Below, piece after piece: positions 39,914 to 48,198 of a DNA stretch of 64,000 nt (the stretch's first letter is position 1; the number at the start of each line of letters is the position of its first letter). The notes beneath the pieces are model-generated. The model was not told where the DNA came from, ran no database searches, and worked only from the letters and a program-made list of their open reading frames with translations. The stretch is taken from contig NZ_JAUSVX010000003.1 of NCBI RefSeq assembly GCF_030814995.1, forward strand, positions 310,001-374,000, read 5' to 3'. The translations under genes were made by a program, and so were the position numbers. This DNA is from Labrys wisconsinensis (lineage in GTDB: Bacteria > Pseudomonadota > Alphaproteobacteria > Rhizobiales > Labraceae).

Positions 39914-40930
39914 TCAGGCGGTGACCAGCGTCCTGGCGAGCTCGACCCAGCCGTCGCGGGCGATGCGGCCGTTGAGCTTGAGGTCGGCGTCGACCTTGGC
40001 GACATCGGCGTCGGTCATCGCCGCGATCTGCCAATAATGCCAGAGACCGCCCTCGTTCAGCTTCTTCTCCAGCTCCGGACCGACACCCGTGAGCTTGCTG
40101 AGGTCGTCCGGCGCGCCGCGCGGGGCCGCCAGCAGCTCGAAGGCCTCGCCGGCCGGCTCCGCCGCATCGCCGGCGGCGACGGGCAGCTCCTCGACGATCG
40201 GCTCGGCTTCCTCGCCGATGTCGAGACCGGCCTCGCCATGCGCCCGCGAGATGCCGTCCAGCGCCGCGCGCGCCACCAGGTCGCAATAGAGCGACAGGGC
40301 GCGGCCGGCATCGTCGTTGGCAGGGATCGGGTAGGTGATGCCGTCCGGATCCGAGTTGGAATCCAGGATCGCCGCGACCGGGATGTTGAGCCGGCGGGCC
40401 TCCTTGATGGCGATGTCTTCCTTGTTGGTGTCGATCACGAAGATCAGGTCGGGCGTGCCGCCCATGTCCTTGATGCCGCCGAGGGAGCGCTCGAGCTTGT
40501 CCTTCTCGCGCGTCAGGTCGAGGCGCTCCTTCTTGGTGTAGCCGCCCTGGGCGCCCGTGGAGAGCAGCTCGTCGAGCTTGCGCAGGCGCTGGATCGAATT
40601 GGAGATGGTCTTCCAATTGGTCAGCGTGCCGCCGAGCCAGCGCGAATTGACATAATACTGCGCCGAGCGGCGGGCAGCGTCGGCCACCGAATCCTGCGCC
40701 TGGCGCTTGGTGCCGACGAACAGCACGCGGCCGCCGCGGGCGACGGTGTCGGACACCGCCTGCAGCGCACGATAGAAGGCCGGCACCGTCTGGGCGAGAT
40801 CGATGATGTGGATGCCGTTGCGGACACCGAAGAGGTAGGAGGCCATCTTCGGGTTCCAGCGATGGGATTGATGGCCGAAATGGGCGCCGGCTTCGAGCAG
40901 CTGACGCATGGAGAAATCGGGCAGTGCCAT
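39914..40930 (-). CDS. rpsB: 30S ribosomal protein S2 with C-terminal helix-hairpin-helix extension
   Basis: Structural protein of the 30S subunit. Seen: 338 aa from ATG 40930, longer than the about 240 aa of E. coli S2. Residues 1 to about 235 are the S2 core ([24 protein letters not shown] region, [46 protein letters not shown]). An acidic Ala/Glu-rich linker follows, then about 65 residues starting [20 protein letters not shown], a helix-hairpin-helix-like module. Known: similar tails occur on S2 and L21 of some rhizobia. The frame is open upstream to 41116, through the promoter, which I reject. Confidence 0.95.
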   Translation of the reverse strand: MALPDFSMRQLLEAGAHFGHQSHRWNPKMASYLFGVRNGIHIIDLAQTVPAFYRALQAVSDTVARGGRVLFVGTKRQAQDSVADAARRSAQYYVNSRWLGGTLTNWKTISNSIQRLRKLDELLSTGAQGGYTKKERLDLTREKDKLERSLGGIKDMGGTPDLIFVIDTNKEDIAIKEARRLNIPVAAILDSNSDPDGITYPIPANDDAGRALSLYCDLVARAALDGISRAHGEAGLDIGEEAEPIVEELPVAAGDAAEPAGEAFELLAAPRGAPDDLSKLTGVGPELEKKLNEGGLWHYWQIAAMTDADVAKVDADLKLNGRIARDGWVELARTLVTA

Positions 40931-41053
40931 GAGAGTTAACTCCGGTTCGAGAGCCTCCGCGGACATCCACCGTGCCGCCACACCCGAAAGGACGAAGCAA
41001 AGCACGGCACCGGAGCGGTTTCGGCCGCTTCGTCCGCGTGTGGAATGGCGCGC

Positions 41054-41082
41054 TCTATAAGCGCGCGGGTCGATGCTTGCAA
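41054..41082 (-). promoter_or_regulatory. Predicted rpsB promoter
   Basis: Minus strand: -35 TTGCAA (41077-41082; preceded by C, giving CTTGCA as in rhizobial promoters), 17-base spacer, -10 TATAGA (41054-41059). This gives a leader of about 115 bases before the rpsB ATG. The leader can form GTGCCG/CGGCAC and has the palindrome GAGTTAACTC immediately before the start, overlapping the GGAG ribosome site. Confidence 0.55.
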
Positions 41083-41134
41083 GCGCCAAAGCGCCGCTCG
41101 CGCCGTTTTCGCCCACGGCCGGACTGCGGCCGCG

Positions 41135-41947
41135 TCAGGGCGCGAGGTCGTGATAGGGCAGCGTCAGCCCGAACATGCGATGCATGACGAGGTCGATGTC
41201 GCGCGGCAGGAACGGCTTCTTCAGATAGGCGTTGGCGCCGAGCTCGCGGGCCTGGTCCAGCGCATCCTGGCTCGCCGACATCAGCACGACATGCACATGC
41301 GGGTTGTAGGCGCGGAAGATGCGCAGCGTCTGCGCCCCGTCGAGGCCGGGCATGTTGAGGTCGATGAAGACGATGTCGGCCGTACGCCTGGCATAGAGCT
41401 CGAAGGCCGAGACGCCGTCGCGCGCCTCGGCGATGTCGAGGCGGAAGATCGAGCGGTCGAGCAGGCGGCGGATGATCGAGAGCGTCGTGCCGGAATCATC
41501 GACCAGCAGCACGCGGGTCGTCTGGGTGACGCGCTCATGGGTGGCGAGCACCCGCCGCACCGCCTCGGTGTCGAACGGCTTGACGAGATAGTCGTAGGCC
41601 GCGAGACGGCGCATGCGCGCGATCTGCTCGGCATCCGACGTGACGGAGATGACCGCGAAAAAGGGCATGCGCCGGGCGCCGTGCAGCCTCTCCACCACCT
41701 CGGCGCCGTTGATCTCGGGCATGGCGAGGTCGACGAAGGCGACGTCGACGCGGTTGTTCGACAGGCAGTCGAGGGCCTGCAGGCCCGTGGCCGCCTCGTG
41801 CACCGTCGTGGTGCCGCCATAGGCGAGGACCGCCTCGCGCACGAAGCGGCGCCAGAGTCCGGCATCGTCCGCCACCAGCACCGACAGGGCTTCCGCCTCG
41901 ACGAAGGAGACGTCCATGGGTCTCGTCTCGGTCGCACGCGAACTCAT
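41135..41947 (-). CDS. Tandem response-regulator receiver protein
   Basis: Probable phosphorelay signalling protein. Seen: 270 aa made of two CheY-like receiver domains and nothing else. Domain 1 (about residues 20-135): acidic pair VADDAG, phospho-acceptor VDLAMPE, Ser/Thr ISVTSD, Lys LVKPFD. Domain 2 (about residues 145-260): LVDDSG, FIDLNMPG, LMSASQD, LKKPFLP. Both sets of key residues are intact, so both domains should be phosphorylatable. There is no DNA-binding, GGDEF or kinase domain, and no histidine kinase nearby. Same strand as dnaE (158-base gap) and rpsB (204-base gap). The target is unknown. Confidence 0.85.
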   Translation of the reverse strand: MSSRATETRPMDVSFVEAEALSVLVADDAGLWRRFVREAVLAYGGTTTVHEAATGLQALDCLSNNRVDVAFVDLAMPEINGAEVVERLHGARRMPFFAVISVTSDAEQIARMRRLAAYDYLVKPFDTEAVRRVLATHERVTQTTRVLLVDDSGTTLSIIRRLLDRSIFRLDIAEARDGVSAFELYARRTADIVFIDLNMPGLDGAQTLRIFRAYNPHVHVVLMSASQDALDQARELGANAYLKKPFLPRDIDLVMHRMFGLTLPYHDLAP

Positions 41948-42105
41948 CGAAGCCCCGTTTCGCTGCCGGCGGGATAGCGCCGCGGACCCACCCCCCGGGC
42001 GTCCGCGGCACGGCGCAGGCTGTTTGCGTCGAATCGACGGGGCCCGTCAACAGGCCGGCCCGGCCGCCGGGCCGCCCCCTCCCCGCATCCGCCGACCGCG
42101 ACGCC

Positions 42106-45100
42106 TCAGACCTGCTGGACCGCCATCACGCCGGGAATGGCCTTGATGGCGCTGGTGATCTGCGGCGAGAGCTGGAAACGGCCGGGCAGCCGCACCTCGA
42201 CCTCGCGCCGCCCCTCCTCGATCTGCAGCACGAAGGAGACCTCGGCCTCACCGCGCTGGCCGAGGCGGCGAGCCACCGAGTCCAGCGCCTGGTCGCCGCG
42301 CAGGAACACCCGGATGCCGCGCTGGTTCTTGGCCGCCGCATCGTCCAGACGCTCGGCGGTGACGATGCGTGCCCGCACGTCCTCGCCGTCCTGCGCGGCC
42401 TGCACCGTCAGCAGGACCGGCGTGCCCGGCTCGAGCAGGTCGCGATACTGCGCCAGGCCTTCGGAGAAGATCACGGATTCGAACTGCCCGGAGGCATCCG
42501 ACAGCATGATGATGCCCATCTTCGAGCCGGTCTTGGTGCGCCGTTCGGAGCGCGACAGCACCGTGGCGGCGAGCCGGCCGGCCGAAGCGCCCTGCTTCAC
42601 CTTCTGGGTGAACTGGACCCAGGACGGGATCTGCAGGCGGCCGAGCACGGCGGCATAGGCGTCGAGCGGATGGCCGGACAGGAAGAAGCCGACCGCGTCG
42701 AACTCGCGCTGCAGCTTGTCGGCCGGCTCCCAGGGCTCGACCGGGTTGACCTTGAGCGGCTCGGGCCGCGAGGCGCCGCCGAACATGTCGGACTGGCCGC
42801 CGGTCTTCTCCGCCTCGGCCCGCTGGGCCAGCGCCATGATCGCGTCGATCGAGGCGGCGACGCGGGCCCGGTCGGGGTCGAGCTCGTCGAAGGCGCCGGC
42901 CGCGGTGAGGCTCTCCAGCATGCGCTTGTTGACGGCGCGCGGATCGAGGCGACGGGCGAAATCGGCGAGGTCGAAGAAGGGCTCCGCGCCGCGGATCTCG
43001 ATCAGGCGCTGCATCGCCGCCATGCCGACGCCCTTGACCGCCCCGAGCGCATAGCGGATGGCGCCGTCGTGCACCTCGAAATCCGGCCCGGAGCGGTTGA
43101 TCGAGGGCGGCTCGACCTTGATGCCGAGGCGCCGCGCCTCCAGCCGGAATTCGGCCAGCTTGTCGGTGTTGGAGATGTCGAGCGACATCGAGGCGGCCAT
43201 GAACTCGACGGGGTGGTTGGCCTTCAGCCAGGCCGTCTGGTAGGTCAGCAGCGCATAGGCGGCGGCGTGGCTCTTGTTGAACCCGTAGTCGGCGAACTTG
43301 GCGAGATAGTCGAAGATCTCGTCGGCCTTGGCCTTGGCAATGCCGCGCTCGACCGCACCGGTGACGAAACGCGCGCGCTGGGCGTCCATTTCCGCCTTGA
43401 TCTTCTTGCCCATGGCGCGGCGCAGCATGTCGGCCTCGCCCAGGGTGTAGCCGGACAGGATCTGCGCGATCTGCATCACCTGTTCCTGGTAGATGATCAC
43501 CCCATAGGTCTCTTCCAGCGCCGGCTTGATCTGGTCGAGCATGTAGTCGGGGTCCTCGCGCCCGTTCTTGCGGGCGTTGTAGACCGGGATGTTGGCCATC
43601 GGGCCGGGACGATAGAGCGCCACCAGGGCGATGATGTCCTCGAAGCGGTCGGCATGCATGTCGACTAGCGCTCGCCGCATGCCCTGACTTTCAACCTGGA
43701 ACACGCCGACCGTCTCGCCGCGCGCCAGCATCTGGTAGGTCTTGTCGTCGTCGAGCGGCAAAGCCGCGAGGTCCAGCCCGATGCCGCGCTGGGCGATGAA
43801 GTTGACGGCGCGCTGCAGCACGGTCAGCGTCTTCAGGCCGAGGAAGTCGAACTTCACCAGCCCGGCCGGCTCCACCCATTTCATGTTGAACTGGGTGGCC
43901 GGCATCGGCATGGCGGTCTTGGGGTCGTGATAGAGCGGCACCAGCTCGGTGAGCGGCCGGTCGCCGATCACCACGCCGGCCGCGTGGGTCGAGGCGTGGC
44001 GGTAGAGACCCTCCAGCTTCTTGGCGATGGTCAGCATGCGCTCGACCACCGGATCGGCCTGCGCGGCCTCGCGCAGCTTGGGCTCGTCCTCGATCGCCTT
44101 GGCGAGGGTCACCGGGTTGGCCGGGTTCTGCGGCACCAGCTTGCACAGCTTGTCGACCTGGCCGTAGCTCATCTCAAGGACGCGGCCGACGTCGCGCATC
44201 ACGCCTCTGGCCTGCAGCGAGCCGAAGGTGATGATCTGCGCCACCCGGTCCGCACCGTACTTCTCCTGGACATAGCGGATGACCTCATCGCGCCGGTCCT
44301 GGCAGAAATCGACGTCGAAGTCCGGCATCGAGATGCGTTCGGGGTTGAGGAAACGCTCGAACAGCAGGCTGAAGCGCAGGGGATCGAGGTCGGTGATGGT
44401 CAGGGCATAGGCGACGAGCGAGCCCGCGCCGGAGCCGCGGCCGGGCCCGACCGGGATGCCCTTGGACTTGGCGTGCTTGATGAAGTCCGAGACGATCAAA
44501 AAATAGCCGGGAAACTTCATCTTCTCGATGATCGAGAGCTCGAACTCCAGGCGCTGGCGATAGTCGCCCTCGCTGCGCCCGGCAGCCGTGCCGTGCGCGG
44601 CCAGGCGCGCCGCGAGCCCGTCGCCGGCCTGGCGGCGCAGCTCGCCGGCCTCGTCCACCGGCTCGGTGCCGGTACCGACGGAAAAGCGCGGCAGGATCGG
44701 CTTGCGGGTGCGAGCCCGGAAGGCGCACCGCCTGGCGATCTCCACCGTGGCGTCGACGGCCTCCGGCAGATCGGCGAAGAGCGAGCGCATCTCCGCCCGG
44801 CTCTTGAAATAGTGCTGGGGCGTCAGGCGCCGCCGCTCGGTCTCGGCGAGGATGCGGCCCTCGGCGATGGCGAGCAGCGCATCGTGCGATTCGTGGTCGG
44901 AGCGCGCGGCGAAATAGCACTCGTTGGTGGCGACCAGGGGCAGGCCCCTGGCATAGGCGAGGTCGAGCAGGAACGGCTCGAGGCGCCGCTCCTCCTCGGT
45001 GCCGTGGCGCTGGATCTCGACATAGAGGCGATCGGCGAAGGCCTGCGCCAGCAGCGCCGCGCGCTCCGCGGCCAGGGCCGGCTGGCCGTCGCGGAAGGCG

Positions 45101-45570
45101 ACGTCGAGCGGCCCGCCGGGGCCCCCGGTCAGAGCAATCACCCCCTCGGCCCGCTCGGCCAGCACGGCGGCGGCGAGGTGCGGCTCGGCCGCGGCGCCGG
45201 CCTCGCCGTAGGCCATGGAGGAAAGCGCCATCAGATTGGCATAGCCGGCCTCGCTCTGGGCCAGCAGGATCAGGCGCGGCAGGCGGCGCAGATGCGGGAG
45301 ACGGCGGTCCGGCCCCTCCTCCCGGTCGGCGAAGTCGACCGCGAGCGACACGCCGACGATCGGCTGGATGCCGGCGCCGGCAAGCTTCTCGGAGAACTCC
45401 AACGCCCCGAACAGGTTGCTGGTGTCGGTGATGGCGACGGCGGCCATGCCGTCCGCCTTGGCGAGGTCGGCGATCTTGCCGACCTTCATCGCCCCTTCCA
45501 GCAGCGAATAAGCCGACCGCACATGCAGGTGCACGAAGCCCGCGCCGACCATTTCACTCGCCCGACTCAT
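42106..45570 (-). CDS. dnaE: DNA polymerase III alpha subunit (replicative)
   Basis: Replicative DNA polymerase catalytic subunit. Seen: 1154 aa from ATG 45570; a GTG one codon upstream is possible, but AAGGGG is better spaced for the ATG. N-terminal PHP domain (FVHLHVRSAYSLLEGAMKV, then GVSLAVDFAD). Palm with the catalytic Asp motif MPDFDVDFCQDRR and GPGRGSGAGSLVAYAL; fingers with HASTHAAGVVI and YRPGPMANIPVYNARK; beta-binding and OB domains toward the C-terminus (GQFESVIFSEGLAQY). Length and the full PHP domain fit DnaE1 rather than the mutasome DnaE2. DnaA-box-like sites lie 100-120 bases upstream. Confidence 0.96.
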   Translation of the reverse strand: MSRASEMVGAGFVHLHVRSAYSLLEGAMKVGKIADLAKADGMAAVAITDTSNLFGALEFSEKLAGAGIQPIVGVSLAVDFADREEGPDRRLPHLRRLPRLILLAQSEAGYANLMALSSMAYGEAGAAAEPHLAAAVLAERAEGVIALTGGPGGPLDVAFRDGQPALAAERAALLAQAFADRLYVEIQRHGTEEERRLEPFLLDLAYARGLPLVATNECYFAARSDHESHDALLAIAEGRILAETERRRLTPQHYFKSRAEMRSLFADLPEAVDATVEIARRCAFRARTRKPILPRFSVGTGTEPVDEAGELRRQAGDGLAARLAAHGTAAGRSEGDYRQRLEFELSIIEKMKFPGYFLIVSDFIKHAKSKGIPVGPGRGSGAGSLVAYALTITDLDPLRFSLLFERFLNPERISMPDFDVDFCQDRRDEVIRYVQEKYGADRVAQIITFGSLQARGVMRDVGRVLEMSYGQVDKLCKLVPQNPANPVTLAKAIEDEPKLREAAQADPVVERMLTIAKKLEGLYRHASTHAAGVVIGDRPLTELVPLYHDPKTAMPMPATQFNMKWVEPAGLVKFDFLGLKTLTVLQRAVNFIAQRGIGLDLAALPLDDDKTYQMLARGETVGVFQVESQGMRRALVDMHADRFEDIIALVALYRPGPMANIPVYNARKNGREDPDYMLDQIKPALEETYGVIIYQEQVMQIAQILSGYTLGEADMLRRAMGKKIKAEMDAQRARFVTGAVERGIAKAKADEIFDYLAKFADYGFNKSHAAAYALLTYQTAWLKANHPVEFMAASMSLDISNTDKLAEFRLEARRLGIKVEPPSINRSGPDFEVHDGAIRYALGAVKGVGMAAMQRLIEIRGAEPFFDLADFARRLDPRAVNKRMLESLTAAGAFDELDPDRARVAASIDAIMALAQRAEAEKTGGQSDMFGGASRPEPLKVNPVEPWEPADKLQREFDAVGFFLSGHPLDAYAAVLGRLQIPSWVQFTQKVKQGASAGRLAATVLSRSERRTKTGSKMGIIMLSDASGQFESVIFSEGLAQYRDLLEPGTPVLLTVQAAQDGEDVRARIVTAERLDDAAAKNQRGIRVFLRGDQALDSVARRLGQRGEAEVSFVLQIEEGRREVEVRLPGRFQLSPQITSAIKAIPGVMAVQQV

Positions 45571-45673
45571 CACCGCACCCCTTTGTCAGAGTGGCGAGCT
45601 TGCCGCCCTGGCCCCGGCAAACCAAGCCGCGACCGCGGGGCGCGGGTGTATCGTCCCCAGCCTGTAGACGAGC

Positions 45674-45692
45674 TGTGGATGGTTGTGGATAA
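45674..45692 (-). promoter_or_regulatory. DnaA-box-like pair upstream of dnaE
   Basis: Seen on the minus strand: a perfect DnaA box TTATCCACA (45684-45692) followed one base later by the 7-of-9 match CCATCCACA (45674-45682). They lie about 100-120 bases before the dnaE start, in the 126-base gap after the small membrane ORF. Inferred: possible DnaA control of dnaE or an incidental site. Confidence 0.5.
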
Positions 45693-45699
45693 CTTTTGG

Positions 45700-45798
45700 T
45701 CAGAATCCGGTGACGAAGCCGCCCCAGACCGCGATCATGGCCAAAAACACGCCCATGGAAGCCAGCGCAGCGGCATCTTCTGCGAAACGAGCGAGCAT
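45700..45798 (-). CDS. 32-residue single-helix membrane protein under LexA control (candidate SOS micropeptide)
   Basis: Unrecognised small protein. Seen: ATG at 45798, 32 codons, TGA at 45700-45702, with GGAGG five bases upstream of the start. The N-terminal part is LARFAEDAAALAS (amphipathic, two acidic residues); residues 15-29 (MGVFLAMIAVWGGFV) form one transmembrane helix; the end is TGF. Its promoter (45827-45854) carries a perfect LexA box. It is transcribed toward dnaE, 126 bases downstream. Known: Caulobacter SidA, a 29-residue LexA-controlled inner-membrane peptide, blocks division through FtsW/FtsN. Inferred: an analogous SOS peptide; no sequence identity is claimed. It could also be a leader ORF in front of dnaE. 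Confidence 0.7.
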   Translation of the reverse strand: MLARFAEDAAALASMGVFLAMIAVWGGFVTGF

Positions 45799-45826
45799 AC
45801 GATCCTCCCGATCACTGGATGTATGC

Positions 45827-45854
45827 ATCATGTTCCATTTTTGTTCTTTGTCAA
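45827..45854 (-). promoter_or_regulatory. SOS promoter: LexA box GTTC-N7-GTTC between -35 and -10
   Basis: Seen on the minus strand: consensus -35 TTGACA (45849-45854), 16-base spacer and -10-like CATGAT (45827-45832). The LexA site GTTC-N7-GTTC occupies 45832-45846, filling the spacer. Repressor bound there would exclude polymerase. The predicted transcript starts about 20 bases before the ribosome site of the 32-codon ORF. Confidence 0.8.
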
Positions 45855-45944
45855 GCACCGCATCGGCGTTTCGTCGCAAAGCGTGTTCGGTTTGTTCTGA
45901 AAACGCCGCTCCAGAGGTAGCAAGCCGGCTATCGACCGCGCGTC

Positions 45945-46628
45945 TCAGGCCAGCTCGACAACCTTGCCGTCGCGCAGCGTGACGCGCCGGTCCATGCGGG
46001 CGGCGAGATCCATGTTGTGGGTGGCGATCAGCGCCGCAAGTCCGGAAGCGCGCACCAGCGCGGTCAACGTCGCGAACACATGGTCCGCCGTGCCGGGATC
46101 GAGATTGCCGGTCGGCTCGTCGGCCAGCAGCACCTTGGGCGCATTGGCGACGGCCCTGGCGATGGCCACGCGCTGCTGCTCGCCGCCGGAGAGCTCCGCC
46201 GGCCGGTGCGTCAGGCGCTGGCCGAGGCCGAGGAAGGCCAGGAGCTCGCCCGCCCGCTCGCGTGCCTGAGCCTTGGTGAGGCCGCGGATGAGCTGCGGCA
46301 GCATGACGTTCTCGATCGCCGAGAATTCCGGCAGGAGGTGGTGGAACTGGTAGACGAAGCCGATCCCGGTGCGCCGCAGCCGGGTACGCGCCCCGTCGTC
46401 CAGGCTGGCGGTCGGCTCGGCGCCGACATAGACGTCGCCGCCGTCGGGCTGCTCGAGCAGGCCCGCGACGTGCAGGAGCGTCGACTTGCCGACGCCCGAC
46501 GGGGCGATCAGCGCCACGGACTGGCCCGCCCATACGGAGAGATCGGCGCCGCGCAGGATGTCGAGCGTGGCCTCGCCCTGGCGGTAGCGCCGTTCGACGA
46601 CGTGAAGCTGCAGTGCCGGATCGGCCAT
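45945..46628 (-). CDS. lolD: Lipoprotein-releasing system ATPase LolD
   Basis: ATPase of the Lol system that extracts outer-membrane lipoproteins from the inner membrane. Seen: 227 aa from ATG 46628, overlapping the lolC/E stop by one base. Walker [14 protein letters not shown]-loop [14 protein letters not shown], signature [14 protein letters not shown], Walker [13 protein letters not shown] and the H-loop ATHNMD. A longer frame to 46850 is antisense-like in composition and rejected. Confidence 0.95.
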   Translation of the reverse strand: MADPALQLHVVERRYRQGEATLDILRGADLSVWAGQSVALIAPSGVGKSTLLHVAGLLEQPDGGDVYVGAEPTASLDDGARTRLRRTGIGFVYQFHHLLPEFSAIENVMLPQLIRGLTKAQARERAGELLAFLGLGQRLTHRPAELSGGEQQRVAIARAVANAPKVLLADEPTGNLDPGTADHVFATLTALVRASGLAALIATHNMDLAARMDRRVTLRDGKVVELA

Positions 46629-47932
46629 CACTCGTACCTCAGCGCCTCGACCGGATCGAGCCGGGCGGCTCGCCAGGAGGGATAGAGCGTGGCGAGCACC
46701 GAGAGGATCAGCGACATCAGCACGATGGCGGTGACCTCGCCGGGGTTTATCTTGGCCGGCAGGCGCGAGAGGAAATAGAGCTCGGGCGCGAACAGCTCGG
46801 TCTGGGTGAGCCAGGACACGAACTGCCGGATCTGCTCGATCCAGGTGCACACCACCACGCCGAGCACGAAGCCGGCGAAGGTGCCGGTGGCGCCGATCGC
46901 CGTTCCGGTGATCAGGAAGATACGCATCACTGCCCCGCGCGTCGCGCCCATGGTGCGCAGGATGGCGATGTCGGAGCCCTTGTCCTTCACCAGCATGATC
47001 AGGCCGGAGATGATGTTGAGCGCGGCGATCAGGATGATCAGCATCAGGATCAGGAACATGACGTTGCGCTCCACCTCCAGGGCGGTGAAGAAGGTGACGT
47101 TGCGCTGGCGCCAGTCCGTCATCGTGATCGGGCGTCCCGCCGCCGCCTGGATGGCGTCGCGGGCCTCGTCGACCCTGTCGGGGTCGTCGACATAGATCTC
47201 GATGGCCGTGACGTCGTTGTTGCGGTTGAAATAGGCCTGCGCCTCGGCGAGCGGCATGAACACGAAGTTGGAATCGACCTCCGACATGCCGATCTCGAAG
47301 ATCGCCACGATCGGGTAGACCTTGATGCGCGGCGTGGTGCCGAACACCGTCGCCGCCCCGCGCGGGGAGACCAGCGTGATGTTGTCGCCGAGGCGCAGGC
47401 CGAGCTGCTCGGCGAGGCGCGAGCCGACCATCACGCCGTGCCCGTCGTCGAACTTGTCGAGCGTGCCGTCCCTGATGCTCTGGCCGATGGAGGGCAGCTT
47501 CTCCAGGTCGGCCGCCCTGACGCCGCGCACCAGCACGCCGCCGGCGTTGAAGGGCGAGGATGCCAGCGCCTGGCCCTCGACGATCGGCACGGCGAGCTTG
47601 ACGCCGGCGGCCCCGGAGATGCGCTGCGCCACCGCCTCGAAGTCGGTCAGCGGCGTCTCTGTCGGCGTCACCACGATATGGCCGTTGAAGCCGAGGATCT
47701 TGGATTGGAGCTCGACGCGGAAGCCGTTCATGACGGACATGACGATGATCAGCGTCGCCACCCCCAGCATGATGCCGACGAAGGAGAAGCCGGCGATGAC
47801 GGAGATGAAGCCCTCCTTGCGCCGCGCCCTGAGATAGCGGAAGGCCATCATCCGTTCGAAACCGGAGAAAGGCGGCGTGCCGGTCGGCTCGGGCTTGTCC
47901 TGGGGTGTTGCTGCAGCGACGGCGCTCATCAT
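46628..47932 (-). CDS. Lipoprotein-releasing system permease LolC/LolE
   Basis: Inner-membrane partner of LolD. Seen: 434 aa with four transmembrane helices: one near residues 45-68 ([20 protein letters not shown] region) and three in the C-terminal third ([58 protein letters not shown]). A large periplasmic MacB-like domain lies between. [20 protein letters not shown] is the usual LolC/E start. Many alphaproteobacteria have one such permease acting as a homodimer, which the single copy here suggests. Confidence 0.93.
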   Translation of the reverse strand: MMSAVAAATPQDKPEPTGTPPFSGFERMMAFRYLRARRKEGFISVIAGFSFVGIMLGVATLIIVMSVMNGFRVELQSKILGFNGHIVVTPTETPLTDFEAVAQRISGAAGVKLAVPIVEGQALASSPFNAGGVLVRGVRAADLEKLPSIGQSIRDGTLDKFDDGHGVMVGSRLAEQLGLRLGDNITLVSPRGAATVFGTTPRIKVYPIVAIFEIGMSEVDSNFVFMPLAEAQAYFNRNNDVTAIEIYVDDPDRVDEARDAIQAAAGRPITMTDWRQRNVTFFTALEVERNVMFLILMLIILIAALNIISGLIMLVKDKGSDIAILRTMGATRGAVMRIFLITGTAIGATGTFAGFVLGVVVCTWIEQIRQFVSWLTQTELFAPELYFLSRLPAKINPGEVTAIVLMSLILSVLATLYPSWRAARLDPVEALRYE

Positions 47933-48054
47933 TCGTCCGGCTCGGGTCTCGACCCTAAGTCAACTGGAATCGCGGCGTTTCAGCGGCGCTTTCGTGCGTC
48001 GCCGCCATCATCCCCGCGCCGGCCTGGTCGGCAAGGACCGCCGCTGCCATGCCC

Positions 48055-48183
48055 CTAGCCGACGTGCCGGCCGAGGATGTCGAGGGTGCGGGCCCGGGCG
48101 CATTCGGCTCCCGCGCGGTCATGGCTGCCGCCGACATCGCGGTTGAGGCCGTCGGCGGCGGTGAGCCGGACCATCTCCTGCAT
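48055..48183 (-). CDS. Possible small ORF after proS (42 aa), unrecognised
   Basis: Seen: ATG 48183, TAG at 48055-48057, 42 aa beginning MQEMVRLTAADGLNRD and containing GAECARARTLDILGRHVG. GGGGGA lies 7 bases before the ATG. Third codon positions are almost all G or C, as in the neighbouring genes, which favours coding. It begins 15 bases after the proS stop on the same strand, so it could be co-translated. No family is recognised and no membrane or signal segment is visible. It may be spurious; the rest of the 266-base gap to lolC/E shows nothing clear. Confidence 0.35.
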   Translation of the reverse strand: MQEMVRLTAADGLNRDVGGSHDRAGAECARARTLDILGRHVG

Positions 48184-48198
48184 GACGGATCCCCCGGG

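Noticed and set aside
42106-45570. DnaE2 (imuC) error-prone polymerase, because a LexA box is upstream
   Set aside because: The intact PHP domain, length of about 1154 residues and absence of imuA/imuB neighbours fit replicative DnaE1.
45881-45897. A further LexA box upstream of the micropeptide promoter (GTTC and GTTC near 45885 and 45894)
   Set aside because: The spacing is five bases, not seven, and it lies upstream of the -35.
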